The notes beneath the pieces were generated by a model, which ran no database searches, had not been told where the DNA came from, and saw nothing but the letters and a program-made list of their open reading frames with translations. Source: Pseudoxanthomonas mexicana (GTDB taxonomy: Bacteria > Pseudomonadota > Gammaproteobacteria > Xanthomonadales > Xanthomonadaceae). Taken from it: a DNA stretch of 47,525 bases. Positions 7,055 through 16,280 of this stretch are shown here, piece by piece. The stretch covers positions 1-47,525 of the forward strand of contig NZ_PDWV01000030.1 of NCBI RefSeq assembly GCF_010093385.1, written 5' to 3'. A program made the position numbers and the translations under genes. The number at the start of each line of letters is the position of its first letter. The first letter of the stretch is position 1.

Positions 7055-7801
7055 TCACCCGCGCGCCACCGCGGCGATCAGGGCGGGGATACCGGCCGAG
7101 GCCGCAGCGACGTTCGCCAGCACCTCATCCATGGTGATCTCCTCGTCCGCTCCGCAGCCCGCCGCCCAGTTGGCGACGATGGCCAGGCATGCGTATTCCA
7201 GGCCCATTTCGCGGGCCAGGCCCGCCTCCGGCATGCCTGTCATGCCGACCAGATCGCAGCCGTCGCGCCGCATCCGGCGGATCTCCGCACGCGTCTCCAG
7301 CCGCGGCCCCTGGGTGGCGCCATAGCAGCCGCCATCGACCAGTTCCACGCCGCAGGCGCGCGCCGCGTCCACCACCTGCCGGCGAAGTAAATGCGTGTAG
7401 GGATCACCGAAATCGACATGCAGAACGTCGCTGCCCGGTTCTTCGCAGATCGTCGAGATACGGCCCCAGGTGTAGTCGATCAGCTGGTCGGGACAGGCCA
7501 GCACGCGCGGGCCGTAGGCATCGGTGATGCCGCCCACGGTGTTGAGCGCCAGCACGCGGGTGGCGCCGATGTCCTTCAGGACCTGCAGGTTGGCGCGGTA
7601 GTTGACCTGGTGCGGGGGTACCGAATGCCCCTCGCCATGACGGGCCAGGAACGCCACGCGCCGGCCTTCGAGCGTGCCGATGCGGACCGGTCCGGAAGGC
7701 GCGCCGAAGCGCGTGTCCAGCACCCGCGTCTCCACGTCCTGCAGGTCGGCCAGCCGGTAGACGCCGGTGCCGCCGATGACGGCAAGCGCGATGTCGGCCA
7801 T
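7055..7801 (-). CDS. mtiP: S-methyl-5'-thioinosine phosphorylase (MTAP/PNP family)
   Basis: A 248-residue nucleoside phosphorylase of the MTAP/PNP family. Motifs: AVIGGTGVY at the N terminus (phosphate loop), FLARHGEGHSVPPHQVNYRAN, and the late DLVGMTGMPEAGLARE base/ribose-binding segment. In pseudomonads the homologous protein cleaves methylthioinosine (made by deaminating methylthioadenosine) to hypoxanthine and methylthioribose-1-phosphate. The neighbour 3 nt upstream encodes a hypoxanthine phosphoribosyltransferase, which would recapture the hypoxanthine, supporting MTIP over MTAP. True substrate preference cannot be read with certainty. Third gene of the nagZ-hpt-mtiP operon. Confidence 0.82.
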   Translation of the reverse strand: MADIALAVIGGTGVYRLADLQDVETRVLDTRFGAPSGPVRIGTLEGRRVAFLARHGEGHSVPPHQVNYRANLQVLKDIGATRVLALNTVGGITDAYGPRVLACPDQLIDYTWGRISTICEEPGSDVLHVDFGDPYTHLLRRQVVDAARACGVELVDGGCYGATQGPRLETRAEIRRMRRDGCDLVGMTGMPEAGLAREMGLEYACLAIVANWAAGCGADEEITMDEVLANVAAASAGIPALIAAVARG

Positions 7802-7804
7802 GGC

Positions 7805-8374
7805 TCAGTCCTTCAGCGCGTAGATGCCCGGCAGGTTGCGTCCCTGCTCGTGGTAGTCCATGCCGAAACCGAACACATAGCGGTCGGGGACCTGCATGCC
7901 CACGTAATCGGCACTGATGCCCTCCACGCAGCGGTCGTGCTGCTTGGTGGTCAGCGCGGCGATCCGCACGTCGGTGGCGCCCTGCTCCAGGCACCACTGC
8001 TTCACCGCCAGCAGCGTATGGCCTTCGTCCAGGATGTCGTCCACCAGCAGCACGCGGCGGCCGTACAGCGCGGTCACCGGTCGGTGCTTCCACACCAGTT
8101 CGCCGCCGGTGGTCTCGCCGCGGTAACGGGTGGCGTGCAGGTAGTCGAACTCCAGGTTCAGGCCGCGCGCGCCGAGTTCCAGCGCCAGCTGGCCGGCGAA
8201 CGGCAGCGCACCGTGCATGATGGTCAGGTAGACCGGCACCTCACCGGCGTAGTCGCGCGCGATGGGCGCGGCCATCTGCGCGATGGTCCGGTCGATCGTC
8301 GCGCGATCGACCAGCAGGTCGGCGTTGGCCAGCGCATCGGCCAGCTTCGGCCGCGGATTGCCCAGCGATTCCAT
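7805..8374 (-). CDS. hpt: Hypoxanthine-guanine phosphoribosyltransferase
   Basis: A 189-residue purine salvage enzyme that joins hypoxanthine or guanine to PRPP. The PRPP-binding motif is RRVLLVDDILDEGHTL, and the N-terminal flexible-loop region and VYLTIMHGALPFAG are present. The ATG at 8374 overlaps the nagZ stop codon by one base (TGATG), pointing to translational coupling; the open frame extends 26 codons upstream but inside nagZ. mtiP follows after 3 nt, so the trio forms one operon. The pairing with mtiP gives a route from methylthioinosine to IMP. Confidence 0.9.
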   Translation of the reverse strand: MESLGNPRPKLADALANADLLVDRATIDRTIAQMAAPIARDYAGEVPVYLTIMHGALPFAGQLALELGARGLNLEFDYLHATRYRGETTGGELVWKHRPVTALYGRRVLLVDDILDEGHTLLAVKQWCLEQGATDVRIAALTTKQHDRCVEGISADYVGMQVPDRYVFGFGMDYHEQGRNLPGIYALKD

Positions 8375-9381
8375 CAAGCCACTCCTTTCAGACTTTCGAT
8401 CACGCGCGACTGCGTCTGGCCGTAGCGCGCATCCGCGATCAACCCATCCCATCCCAGCGCACCGCGACCCAGCACGCCGAGAACGGCGGCGGTATTCAGC
8501 GCGCGGCCTTCCACCGCCTTCAGCGATTCCTCGACCAGCTTGGGCGAGCAGACCAGCACCACATCGCAGCCCGCATCCAGATGGTCGTGGATGCGCTGCT
8601 TCACGCCACCAGCGGAGAACGCCGCGGCCATGCCGATGTCGTCGGAGAACACCACGCCGCGGAAACCCATTTCCTCGCGCAGGATCTTCTGGATCCAGAA
8701 CGGCGAATAGCCGGCCGGCTCCGGGGCGACGGCGGGGTATTTGACGTGCCCCATCATCACGGCGTCGGCCTTGGCCTCGATGCCCGCCACGAACGGCACC
8801 AGGTCCTCGGCACGCAACACGTCGAGCGGGCGCGGATCGACGGCATCGTCGAAATGGGTGTCTTCCAGCACGGTGCCGTGGCCGGGGAAATGCTTCAGCG
8901 TGGCCGCCATGCCGGCGCTGTGCATGCCGCGCACGTAGGCGCGCGTGAAGTCGGCGACCACCTGGGGATCGGCGTCGAACGCACGGTTGCCGATCGCGCG
9001 GTTGCCGCGGGCCAGGTCCACGACCGGGGCGAAGCTCAAGTCCACGCCGCTGGCGATGATCTCGCTGGCCATCAGCCAGGCGTGCTCTTCGGCACGCTGC
9101 AGGGCCAGCGTCGGATCCTGCGCATACAGCTTGCCGAAGCCCTCCAGGGCCGGCAGATCGCTGTAGCCGTCGCGGAAGCGCTGCACGCGCCCGCCTTCCT
9201 GGTCCACGCAGACCAGCTGCGGGCGCGGCGCGGCAGCGCGGATGGCCTGCGACAGCTCGGCCACCGGGCTACGCGAGGCGAAGTTGCGGGTGAACAGGAT
9301 GACGCCGGCCACGGCGTCGTGCTGCAGCCAGTCGCGCTCCTGCGCGGTGAGTTCGGTGCCGGCGATGCCGATGACGAGCAT
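8374..9381 (-). CDS. nagZ: Beta-N-acetylhexosaminidase, peptidoglycan recycling
   Basis: A 335-residue family 3 glycoside hydrolase. It has the NagZ signatures CVDQEGGRVQRF, LKHFPGHGTVLEDTH (with the catalytic-loop Asp-His) and GVVFSDDIGM, where the Asp is the nucleophile. It removes GlcNAc from GlcNAc-anhydroMurNAc-peptides in the cytoplasm during cell-wall recycling; in related bacteria the products also control AmpR-dependent beta-lactamase. Length matches the family. First gene of the nagZ-hpt-mtiP operon. Confidence 0.94.
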   Translation of the reverse strand: MLVIGIAGTELTAQERDWLQHDAVAGVILFTRNFASRSPVAELSQAIRAAAPRPQLVCVDQEGGRVQRFRDGYSDLPALEGFGKLYAQDPTLALQRAEEHAWLMASEIIASGVDLSFAPVVDLARGNRAIGNRAFDADPQVVADFTRAYVRGMHSAGMAATLKHFPGHGTVLEDTHFDDAVDPRPLDVLRAEDLVPFVAGIEAKADAVMMGHVKYPAVAPEPAGYSPFWIQKILREEMGFRGVVFSDDIGMAAAFSAGGVKQRIHDHLDAGCDVVLVCSPKLVEESLKAVEGRALNTAAVLGVLGRGALGWDGLIADARYGQTQSRVIESLKGVA

Positions 9382-9490
9382 TGCGGGGAAAGCCTCGAAG
9401 CGGCGCCAAGGGGCGCGGAGCCCGCATTGTCGCAGAAGCCCGCGCGGCCGTCAGATGCGGGCTTTCACGCGCCAGCGCCGGCGTGCGGCC

Positions 9491-11056
9491 TCACAGGGCT
9501 CCCAGCGTGCCGCGGGCCTGCCGGGCCTGCGCCGACAGCGCCTCGCGCACGGCGCCGTCCATCCGCGCCAGCTGGCGGTAGGCCAGCGCCATGCGGGGAT
9601 TGCTTTGCAGGACGACCTGGTGCCGGTCCAGGAAGTCCCAGTACAGGGCATTGAACGGACAGGCGCGCGCGCCCGTGCGCTGCCGGCGGTCGTAAGGACA
9701 ACCGTTGCAGTAGTCGCTCATGCGATGCAGATAGGCGCTGCCACTGACGTAGGGCTTGCTGGCCAGCCGTCCGCCATCGGCGAACTGGCTCATTCCCAGC
9801 GTGTTGGGCAGCTCCACCCACTCGAACGCATCGATGTACACGCCCAGGTACCAGCGATGCAAAGCCTGCGGGTCCAGGCCGGCCAGCAGCGAGAAATTGC
9901 CGATCACCATCAGGCGCTGGATGTGGTGCGCATGCGCCTGCGCCAAGGACTGTCCGATGGCATCGGCCAGGCAGCGCATGCGCACGCGGCCGGTCCAGAA
10001 CCAGTCCGGCAACGGCGTGTCGTGGCCGAAGTGATTGAGCGCCACGTAGCCGGGCATCTTCGCCCAGTACACGCCACGTACGTATTCGCGCCACCCCAGG
10101 ATCTGGCGGATGAAGCCCTCCACCGCGGGCAGCGGCGCATGTCCCGCGCGCCATGCCGCCTCGGCGCGCGCGATCACCTCGGCCGGACGCAGCATCTTCG
10201 TGTTCAGGGCGAACGAGAGCAGCGAGTGGAACAGGCGCGGCGCCTGGGTGTTCATCGCATCCTGGTACTGGCCGAACCGGGGCAATGCCTGTTCGACGAA
10301 GGCGTCCAGATCGGCCAGCGCCTCGTCGCGGTCCAGCGGCCAGCGCAGCGCATCGGCCTGCGGAGCGCCGAAGCTGGCCACGCCCGCGGCCTCGATGGTG
10401 TGCCACAGGGCGCGGTGATCGTGTGGCCTGCGCCAGTCCGCGGGCGCAGGCGGCGTGCCGGGCCAGGCGGCACGGTTGTCCTGGTCGAAGTTCCAGCGTC
10501 CACCGGCCGGCGTCCCGTCGGGTTCCAGCAACACGCCCAGCCGGCGTCGCATGTGGCGGTAGAAGGTTTCCATGCGCCATTGCCGGCGTGCACCGAACAG
10601 CCGACCCGCCTCGTCGCGCGCGGCGAGGAAGTGCGCGTCCGCCGCGCGTTCCACCGCGATGGGGAGCGTGGCCGCCCAGTCGCGCAATTGCGTGTCCAGT
10701 CGCCACTCGTCGGCGGGCTGGTAGGCGAACGTAGAGGCGCCGTGGAGCGCGAGCAGCGCGTCCAGGTTCTCCGTCAGCCGTTGGCGGTTGCTGGGGTCGT
10801 CGATGGCGACATAGCGGACCCGGTGACCCTGCGCGCGCAGGCGGGCGGCGAAGGCACGCATGGCCGCGAAGATCGCCAGGATCTTCTGCGCGTGGTGCAG
10901 CACGTAGTCGGTTTCCTGCCGCATCTCCATCATCACGTGCAGGACGCCGGGATCCACCCGCGCGAACCAGGGATGCTGCGGGTCCAGCTGGTCGCCGAGG
11001 ATCAGGCGGAGCGTGTGGGCGGGCGGCGCGCTCCGCCCGTGTTCCGAGGGCGTCAC
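9491..11056 (-). CDS. Iron-sulfur bacterial cryptochrome/photolyase (FeS-BCP, PhrB-like)
   Basis: A 521-residue flavoprotein with an N-terminal LRLILGDQL chromophore domain and a C-terminal FAD domain. Four cysteines (362, 450, 453, 466, counted from the GTG start) have spacings 88-3-13, the same as the 4Fe-4S ligands of Agrobacterium PhrB (350, 438, 441, 454). This supports a (6-4) photolyase or related light sensor with FAD, a lumazine-type antenna and a 4Fe-4S cluster. GTG at 11056 is chosen because it overlaps the stop of the DUF2256 gene in a GTGA arrangement; the longer reading would start at a TTG within that gene. Substrate repair is inferred from the family. Confidence 0.9.
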   Translation of the reverse strand: MTPSEHGRSAPPAHTLRLILGDQLDPQHPWFARVDPGVLHVMMEMRQETDYVLHHAQKILAIFAAMRAFAARLRAQGHRVRYVAIDDPSNRQRLTENLDALLALHGASTFAYQPADEWRLDTQLRDWAATLPIAVERAADAHFLAARDEAGRLFGARRQWRMETFYRHMRRRLGVLLEPDGTPAGGRWNFDQDNRAAWPGTPPAPADWRRPHDHRALWHTIEAAGVASFGAPQADALRWPLDRDEALADLDAFVEQALPRFGQYQDAMNTQAPRLFHSLLSFALNTKMLRPAEVIARAEAAWRAGHAPLPAVEGFIRQILGWREYVRGVYWAKMPGYVALNHFGHDTPLPDWFWTGRVRMRCLADAIGQSLAQAHAHHIQRLMVIGNFSLLAGLDPQALHRWYLGVYIDAFEWVELPNTLGMSQFADGGRLASKPYVSGSAYLHRMSDYCNGCPYDRRQRTGARACPFNALYWDFLDRHQVVLQSNPRMALAYRQLARMDGAVREALSAQARQARGTLGAL

Positions 11057-11196
11057 TTCCGCTGGCCCCGCTGCCGTCGGCAGCGTTCCGAACAATGCGC
11101 CACCTCATCCCAGATGTCGCGCCACTTGCGGCGCCAGGTGAATGGGCGACCGCAGGTGCGGCAGGGCTTGCTGGGCAGGTCGGACTTGCGGCGCAT
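11053..11196 (-). CDS. DUF2256 zinc-ribbon-like small protein
   Basis: A 47-residue protein beginning MRRKSDLPSKPCRTCGRPF. It holds four cysteines as C-x2-C (residues 12 and 15) and C-x3-C (35 and 39), and the conserved FTWRRKW centre of DUF2256. Such proteins are recurrently found beside cryptochrome/photolyase genes; their function is unknown and the Cys pairs suggest metal binding. Its TGA overlaps the photolyase GTG by 4 nt, so the two are translationally coupled. The ATG at 11196 gives the family's typical length. Confidence 0.85.
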   Translation of the reverse strand: MRRKSDLPSKPCRTCGRPFTWRRKWRDIWDEVAHCSERCRRQRGQRK

Positions 11197-11268
11197 GGCG
11201 GCTGTGGCAGCGGTTTACCGCCTCCTACGCGCCACCCTCCCGCACGGATGCGCCCGTGCGATACGCGA

Positions 11269-11760
11269 TCACCTGGCCCAGCGCGTGTACGGATGGCTGG
11301 CCAGCGCCAGATTGTAGTAGCGCGGATCGTCGGTCACTTCGCTTCCCAGCCAGTCCGGCCGCTCGAATGCCTCGTCGGCATGATCCAGTTCGATCTCGGC
11401 GACCACCAGGCCGGCGTTCTCGCCCAGGAACTCATCCACTTCCCACAGATGGCCACCGTACCGGACCAGATGCCGCCGTTTGTCCACCAACCCACCGCCG
11501 CACAGCGCCAGCAACGCGCGCGCATCGTCCACCGGAATGCGGTAGTCGAATTCCTGGCGGGTGTGGCCCAGCTCGCGCGACTTCAGGTTGAGGAATGCTT
11601 CGTCGCCCTGGATGCGTACCCGCACCGAGGCCTTCTGCTCGCCGCGGTCCATCGCGCCCATGTCGTTGATGTACCCCTGGGCCATGGGCACGACCGCGTG
11701 CGCGGCCGCGCGCCAGCCGTCGCCGGCGACCAGGAACTTGCGTTCGATTTCGATGCCCAT
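11269..11760 (-). CDS. CYTH-domain protein (class IV adenylate cyclase / triphosphatase-like)
   Basis: A 163-residue CYTH protein. The diagnostic ExExK motif is in MGIEIERKF (E4, E6, K8), followed by the alternating basic/acidic strands of the triphosphate tunnel (RVRIQGD, NLKSR, FDYRIP, WEVDEF, AEIELD). Stand-alone bacterial CYTH proteins of this size are mostly inorganic triphosphatases; some are class IV adenylate cyclases, and the sequence does not distinguish them. The ATG at 11760 overlaps the rlmD stop by one base (TGATG). Confidence 0.85.
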   Translation of the reverse strand: MGIEIERKFLVAGDGWRAAAHAVVPMAQGYINDMGAMDRGEQKASVRVRIQGDEAFLNLKSRELGHTRQEFDYRIPVDDARALLALCGGGLVDKRRHLVRYGGHLWEVDEFLGENAGLVVAEIELDHADEAFERPDWLGSEVTDDPRYYNLALASHPYTRWAR

Positions 11761-13103
11761 CAGCGCCTCTCGACCAGGGCAATGGACTCCACGTGCGCCG
11801 TATGCGGGAACATGTCCATCACGCCCGCCGACACCAGCGCGTATCCCTGCTCGTTGACCAGGTAGCCGGCATCGCGCGCCAGCGAGCCGGGGTGGCAGCT
11901 GACGTACACGATGCGGTCGAACTGTTTCAGCGGCAGCTGCTGCAGCACTTCGATGGCACCCGAGCGCGGCGGATCCAGCAGCAGCTTGTCGAAGCCCTGA
12001 CGCATCCACGCCGTGCCGCGCTGGTCCTGGGTCAGGTCCGCGGCATGGAACTGCGCGTTCGACAGGCCGTTGCGCTGCGCGTTGTCGCGGGCGCGCGTTA
12101 CCAGCCCGGCCTCGCCCTCCACGCCGACGACCTCGCCCACCAGGCGTGCCATCGGCAGGGTGAAATTGCCCAGGCCGCAGAACAGGTCCAGCACGCGGTC
12201 CTGTGGTTGCGGATCGAGCAGCTCGAACGTGCGCGCGATCATCTTCTCGTTGAGCGCGGCATTGACCTGGATGAAATCCAGCGGCCGGAACGCCAGCGAC
12301 ACGTCCCAGGGCGCCAGTGCGAATGCCAGTTGCGGTGCATCGGGCCACAGTGCGTGGACGCTTTCCACGCCTCCCGGCTGCAGGAAAATGGCGAAAGCAT
12401 TGGCCTGGCCGAATGTGGCCAGCCTGGCGCGGTCGCCCTCGCTCAGCGGCTGCAGGTGGCGGAACACCAGCGCGACGCCGCTGAAATCTTCGCCCGCGTC
12501 GCCGGCGATGAATTCGATCTGCGGGATGTGCTCGCGCGCGTCCAGGCTTTCGACCAGGGCGGCCAGCTGCGCCACCTTGCCGCCGATCTCCGGAATGACC
12601 GTGTGGCATTCGGACAGGTCGGCGACGAAGCGCGGATCCTGTTCACGGAAACCGACCAGCGTCCTGTCCTTCTTGTTGACTCGGCGCACGGAGAAACGCC
12701 CCTTCCGGCGGTAGCCCCAGCTGGCGCCGGTCAACGGCGGCAGCACGGACTTCGGCGACACATGGCCGATGCGCTCCAGGTTCTCCATCAGCACGCGCTG
12801 CTTGGCTTCGATCTGCCGCGTCTCGTCCATGTGCTGCAGGACGCAACCGCCGCAGGTTCCGAAATGCCGGCAGCGCGGTGCCACGCGGTCGGGCGAGGCC
12901 TCCAGCACGTCCAGCGTCCTGGCCTCGTCGAAGTGGCGGTTCTTCGCGGTCTGCTCGGCCATCACGCGCTCGCCCGGCAGCGCCCCCGACACGAATACCG
13001 CCTTGCCATCGCGGCGGGCGACGCCGCGGCCGTCGTGGGTCAGGTCGGTGATGATGGCTTCGAAGGGGGTCTTGTCGATGCGGGGGGAACGGGTGCGTGC
13101 CAC
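11760..13103 (-). CDS. rlmD: 23S rRNA (uracil(1939)-C(5))-methyltransferase
   Basis: A 447-residue RNA m5U methyltransferase. An N-terminal TRAM domain is followed by Cys78, Cys84, Cys87 and Cys166, spaced 6-3-79 like the 4Fe-4S ligands of E. coli RlmD. The SAM-binding motif is DRVLDLFCGLGNFTLPMA and the catalytic Cys is in YVSCHPGSLARD (most homologues have SCNP). It methylates U1939 of 23S rRNA. The start is GTG at 13103 (plus strand CAC). The CYTH gene is coupled downstream. RlmD is favoured over RlmCD/TrmA by the iron-sulfur Cys set and TRAM domain. Confidence 0.93.
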   Translation of the reverse strand: MARTRSPRIDKTPFEAIITDLTHDGRGVARRDGKAVFVSGALPGERVMAEQTAKNRHFDEARTLDVLEASPDRVAPRCRHFGTCGGCVLQHMDETRQIEAKQRVLMENLERIGHVSPKSVLPPLTGASWGYRRKGRFSVRRVNKKDRTLVGFREQDPRFVADLSECHTVIPEIGGKVAQLAALVESLDAREHIPQIEFIAGDAGEDFSGVALVFRHLQPLSEGDRARLATFGQANAFAIFLQPGGVESVHALWPDAPQLAFALAPWDVSLAFRPLDFIQVNAALNEKMIARTFELLDPQPQDRVLDLFCGLGNFTLPMARLVGEVVGVEGEAGLVTRARDNAQRNGLSNAQFHAADLTQDQRGTAWMRQGFDKLLLDPPRSGAIEVLQQLPLKQFDRIVYVSCHPGSLARDAGYLVNEQGYALVSAGVMDMFPHTAHVESIALVERR

Positions 13104-13203
13104 GTGGCGTCAGGCTGCGTGAGTCGGAAGGGGCCGTATTGTCGCATGGCGGCCGAATGGCACTCCGAGGCTAGAATGGCCCCGATCCGCAGGAAGCCCC
13201 GCC

Positions 13204-13902
13204 ATGAACTCCGCTCCCGGTACGATGCCGTCGATCCTCTTGGTGGAAGACGATCGCATCAGTGCGGCCTTCCTGTCGGCCGCGCTGGCGACACTGCCGG
13301 CACGGGTGCATGTCGCGGAGGACTGCGCGCAGGCGCTGGCGGCGAGCGGACCGTTCGACGCCTGGCTGATCGACGCCAACCTGCCGGATGGCAGCGGCAC
13401 CTGGCTGCTGCAGCACCTGCGTGAGACCGATGCGGCCGCCAGCGCGCTGGCGCACACCGCCGACGCCACGGCAGCCACGCGCGACGCGCTACTGCAGGCG
13501 GGTTTCGCGGAGGTCCTGATCAAACCCCTGTCGGCACAGGCGCTGGTTGATGCGCTGCGCGCTGCCCTGCGCGGCGGGAGTGACGAGCCAAGCGACGCTG
13601 CCGACTGGGACGATCGTGCGGCGCTGACGGCGCTGGCCGGCAACCCGGAGCACGTGGCCAGCGTGCGGCAGCTGTTCCTGTCCGAACTGCCCACCACCCG
13701 CAGCGCCTGCCTGGCGGCCTTCGACCGCAGCGACCATGCCGCGCTGCGCGCCCAGTTGCATCGGCTGCAGGCCAGCTGCGGTTTCGCGGGTGCAACCGCG
13801 TTGGCGGCGATCGCCTCGCGCTGGCACGCCGCGCCGGCGGATCGGGACCTTCGCGCGGCCTTCGCTGCGGCCTGCGCCCGCCTGCTCGCGCCCGCGTCCT
13901 GA
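13204..13902 (+). CDS. Response regulator receiver with C-terminal Hpt-like domain
   Basis: A 232-residue two-domain signalling protein. The receiver has the acidic pair in LLVEDDR (16-17), phospho-acceptor Asp57 in LIDANLPDG, a Thr at 85 and Lys107 in LIKP. After a short linker, residues 138-232 form a helical bundle in which HRLQASCGFAG places His186 where Hpt phosphotransfer domains have HxLKGxxxxxG. It could relay phosphate internally or to a partner. There is no DNA-binding or enzymatic output domain and no histidine kinase beside it. A -10-like TAGAAT lies at 13172-13177. It is convergent with recO with 3 nt between stop codons. Confidence 0.82.
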   Translation: MNSAPGTMPSILLVEDDRISAAFLSAALATLPARVHVAEDCAQALAASGPFDAWLIDANLPDGSGTWLLQHLRETDAAASALAHTADATAATRDALLQAGFAEVLIKPLSAQALVDALRAALRGGSDEPSDAADWDDRAALTALAGNPEHVASVRQLFLSELPTTRSACLAAFDRSDHAALRAQLHRLQASCGFAGATALAAIASRWHAAPADRDLRAAFAAACARLLAPAS

Positions 13903-13905
13903 GCC

Positions 13906-14649
13906 CTACCCGGCCGACGGGCCCGCGCGCTTCAGCCGGCCCAGGTCGCCGATCATTTCCCACGACTTCAGCCCGCGCGGGCCCAGGTGGTGCGCCAGCA
14001 CGGACCGCAGCGGCAGGCGCAGGCTGGCCAGGTCGTCCGCCGACGGCCGCACATCACGGGCAAGCGCGAGCAACGCCCGACCGGTCGCGGCCCGACTCCG
14101 CTCTTCGTGCCCGCGGTCGCTGAGCAGGCGGCGCGGCCCCTGCTCGGGATCGAGCCGGTAACGTGCCGCAGGATCGATGGGATCGCCCTCGGCGTCCTCG
14201 TCCAGCGCAAAGCCCACGCCCAGCGCCTCCAGCAGGTCGCGCTCGAAGCGTCGCAGGGTCCACGCCAGGCCTTCGCGCTGCCGCAGGCCCTCGCGCGCGT
14301 CCGCATAGGCTTCGAACAGGGCAGGAAGCGGGTCGTGCCGTGGCGCCAGGCGCAGCACCAGTTCGTTGAGGTAGAACGCCGCCAGCATCGCGTCCCCGGC
14401 CGGCTGTGGTGCAGCGTCCAGCGCCTCGGCGGCGACCAGCCGGCCCAGCTCGCCGCGCAGGTCGACGTCCAGCCGGATGCACTGCAGGGGCTGCAGCGCG
14501 GCGCGCAGCACATGCCGCTTCGGGCCCTGCACCCCGCGTGCGACCAGACCGATGCGCCCGTGGTCGTTGCCCAGCACTTCGACCAGCAGGCTGGTCTCGC
14601 GCCAGGGGCGCGCGTGCAGGACGAAGGCGGGCTCGCCCGTGATGCGCAT
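13906..14649 (-). CDS. recO: DNA repair protein RecO
   Basis: A 247-residue RecO: N-terminal OB fold ([19 protein letters not shown], then [11 protein letters not shown]) and C-terminal helical domain. It helps RecF/RecR load RecA on SSB-coated DNA. No Cys4 zinc site is visible, as in many gammaproteobacterial RecO proteins. It lies 15 nt downstream of era, in the classical lepB-rnc-era-recO order; pdxJ, which often follows recO in gammaproteobacteria, is absent and a convergent signalling gene is there instead. Confidence 0.93.
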   Translation of the reverse strand: MRITGEPAFVLHARPWRETSLLVEVLGNDHGRIGLVARGVQGPKRHVLRAALQPLQCIRLDVDLRGELGRLVAAEALDAAPQPAGDAMLAAFYLNELVLRLAPRHDPLPALFEAYADAREGLRQREGLAWTLRRFERDLLEALGVGFALDEDAEGDPIDPAARYRLDPEQGPRRLLSDRGHEERSRAATGRALLALARDVRPSADDLASLRLPLRSVLAHHLGPRGLKSWEMIGDLGRLKRAGPSAG

Positions 14650-14664
14650 CAGGGGTGCGACACC

Positions 14665-15603
14665 TTATTCGTAGCCGAAGGCCTTCAACGCGGTCTCGTC
14701 GTCCGACCAGCCTTCGCGCACGCGCACCCAGGTTTCCAGGAAGACCTTGCGGCCGAACAGATGCTCCATCTGCTGGCGCGCCTTGCTGCCGATGTCCTTC
14801 AGGCGTGCGCCGCCCTTGCCGATCACGCTGGCCTTCTGGCTTTCGCGTTCCACCCAGATCACCGCACCGATGCGGGCCAGTTCGCCCTTGGGCGAATCCT
14901 CGGTGGTGAAGTGCTCGATCTCGACCGTGGTGGCGTACGGCAGTTCCGCACCGAGCTGGCGCATCAGCTGCTCGCGCACCAGTTCGGCGGCGAGGAAACG
15001 CTCGCTGCGGTCGGTGATCTCGTCCTCGCCGAACGCGGGCGGCGCTTCCGGCAACAGGCCCAGCACGTCCTTGACCAGGGCCTCCAGGCCATTGCGCTTG
15101 AGCGCCGATACCGGATGCACCGCGGCGAATTCGCGCTCCTGGCCCACCTGGGCCAGGAACGGCAGCAGCGCGGCCTTGTCCTTCAGCCGATCGACCTTGT
15201 TGACCACCAGCACCACCGGGATGCCGGCGTCGCGCAGCACGTTGTAGGCCAGCGTGTCTTCTTCGTCCCAGCGGCCGGCTTCGACCACCATCAGCGCGGC
15301 ATCGACCTCTTCCAGCGCACCGCGCGCGGCCCGGTTCATCACCCGGCTCATGGCCGATGCCGAGAACTTGCCCTGCTGCTTGTGCAGGCCGGGGGTGTCG
15401 ACCAGCACGATCTGCCCGGCCGGCCGGCCCTTGCCGGCGGCGAACGTGGCAATGCCGAGCAGGCGGTGCCGGGTGGTCTGCGGCCGGTTGGAAGTGATGC
15501 TGACCTTGGCGCCCACCAGGGCGTTGGTCAGGGTGGACTTGCCCACGTTGGGGCGACCGATCACGGCAACGCTGCCGCTGCGGTGGGAAGGGGAATCGCT
15601 CAC
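14665..15603 (-). CDS. era: GTPase Era
   Basis: A 312-residue 16S rRNA-binding GTPase needed for 30S ribosome maturation. G1 is [10 protein letters not shown]3 DTPGL, G4 NKVD, and the C-terminal KH domain contains [14 protein letters not shown]. The start codon is GTG at 15603. It follows rnc after 10 nt. Confidence 0.96.
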   Translation of the reverse strand: MSDSPSHRSGSVAVIGRPNVGKSTLTNALVGAKVSITSNRPQTTRHRLLGIATFAAGKGRPAGQIVLVDTPGLHKQQGKFSASAMSRVMNRAARGALEEVDAALMVVEAGRWDEEDTLAYNVLRDAGIPVVLVVNKVDRLKDKAALLPFLAQVGQEREFAAVHPVSALKRNGLEALVKDVLGLLPEAPPAFGEDEITDRSERFLAAELVREQLMRQLGAELPYATTVEIEHFTTEDSPKGELARIGAVIWVERESQKASVIGKGGARLKDIGSKARQQMEHLFGRKVFLETWVRVREGWSDDETALKAFGYE

Positions 15604-15613
15604 CGGGGGGTAC

Positions 15614-16276
15614 TCATCTGGAAATGTCGAGCTTCTCGAGCAGGGCCGCGGCGGCGGCCTGTTCGGCGTTGCGACGGGAAGTGCCTTCGCCGTCCGCCGT
15701 CAGCGGTGGATCCAGCGTGGTGCACCGGGCGACGAACTGCTTGGCGTGGTCGTCGCCGCTTTCCAGCACCAGTTCGTAGAGGGGCAAAGGACGCTGGCGT
15801 CCCTGCAGCCATTCCTGCAGCCGGGTCTTGGCGTCCTTCTCCGGCCGTCCGACCGGCAGCGCCGCCAGCGCGGTCTCGAACCACGGCAGCACCACGGCCC
15901 GGCAGGTCTCATAGCCGCTGTCCAGGTAGATGGCCGCGACCACCGCCTCCAGCGCATCGGCCAGGATGGAATCGCGGCGGTGGCCGCCGGATTTCATTTC
16001 GCCCGGGCCCATCGTCAGGCGCTCGCCCAGCTGCAGCGCGCGCGCGATGGTGGCCAGCGACGCCTCGCGGACCAGTTCGGCCCGTGCCCGGGTCATGGCA
16101 CCTTCGTCCGCCTTGGGCCAACGCTGGAACAGCGCCTCGGCGATCAGCAGATTGACCACGCCGTCGCCCAGGAACTCCAGCCGCTCGTTGTGCGGCGCAC
16201 CCGCGCTGCGATGCGTCAGGGCCTGCGCGAGCAGGCCCTGGTCGACGAAGGCATGGCCGATGCGGTCAACCGCCAA
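15614..16276 (-). CDS. rnc: Ribonuclease III
   Basis: A 220-residue double-strand-specific RNase. The endonuclease signature [14 protein letters not shown] and the second acidic motif [15 protein letters not shown] are present, followed by a C-terminal double-stranded RNA-binding domain ([10 protein letters not shown] to [14 protein letters not shown]). The signature has G where most families have S/A after GD, leaving the catalytic acidic residues intact. The start is unclear: the only in-frame initiator before the conserved helix is TTG at 16276, 4 nt after the stop of the upstream gene, with GGAG directly adjoining it rather than at normal distance. It processes rRNA and some mRNAs. Confidence 0.93.
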   Translation of the reverse strand: MAVDRIGHAFVDQGLLAQALTHRSAGAPHNERLEFLGDGVVNLLIAEALFQRWPKADEGAMTRARAELVREASLATIARALQLGERLTMGPGEMKSGGHRRDSILADALEAVVAAIYLDSGYETCRAVVLPWFETALAALPVGRPEKDAKTRLQEWLQGRQRPLPLYELVLESGDDHAKQFVARCTTLDPPLTADGEGTSRRNAEQAAAAALLEKLDISR

Positions 16277-16280
16277 CTCC

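Noticed and set aside
9419..9463. Inverted repeat AGCCCGCAT/ATGCGGGCT between the photolyase and nagZ as a terminator
   Set aside because: The loop is 27 nt, an alternative shorter stem competes for the same arm, and no T run follows; in such GC-rich sequence it may be chance.
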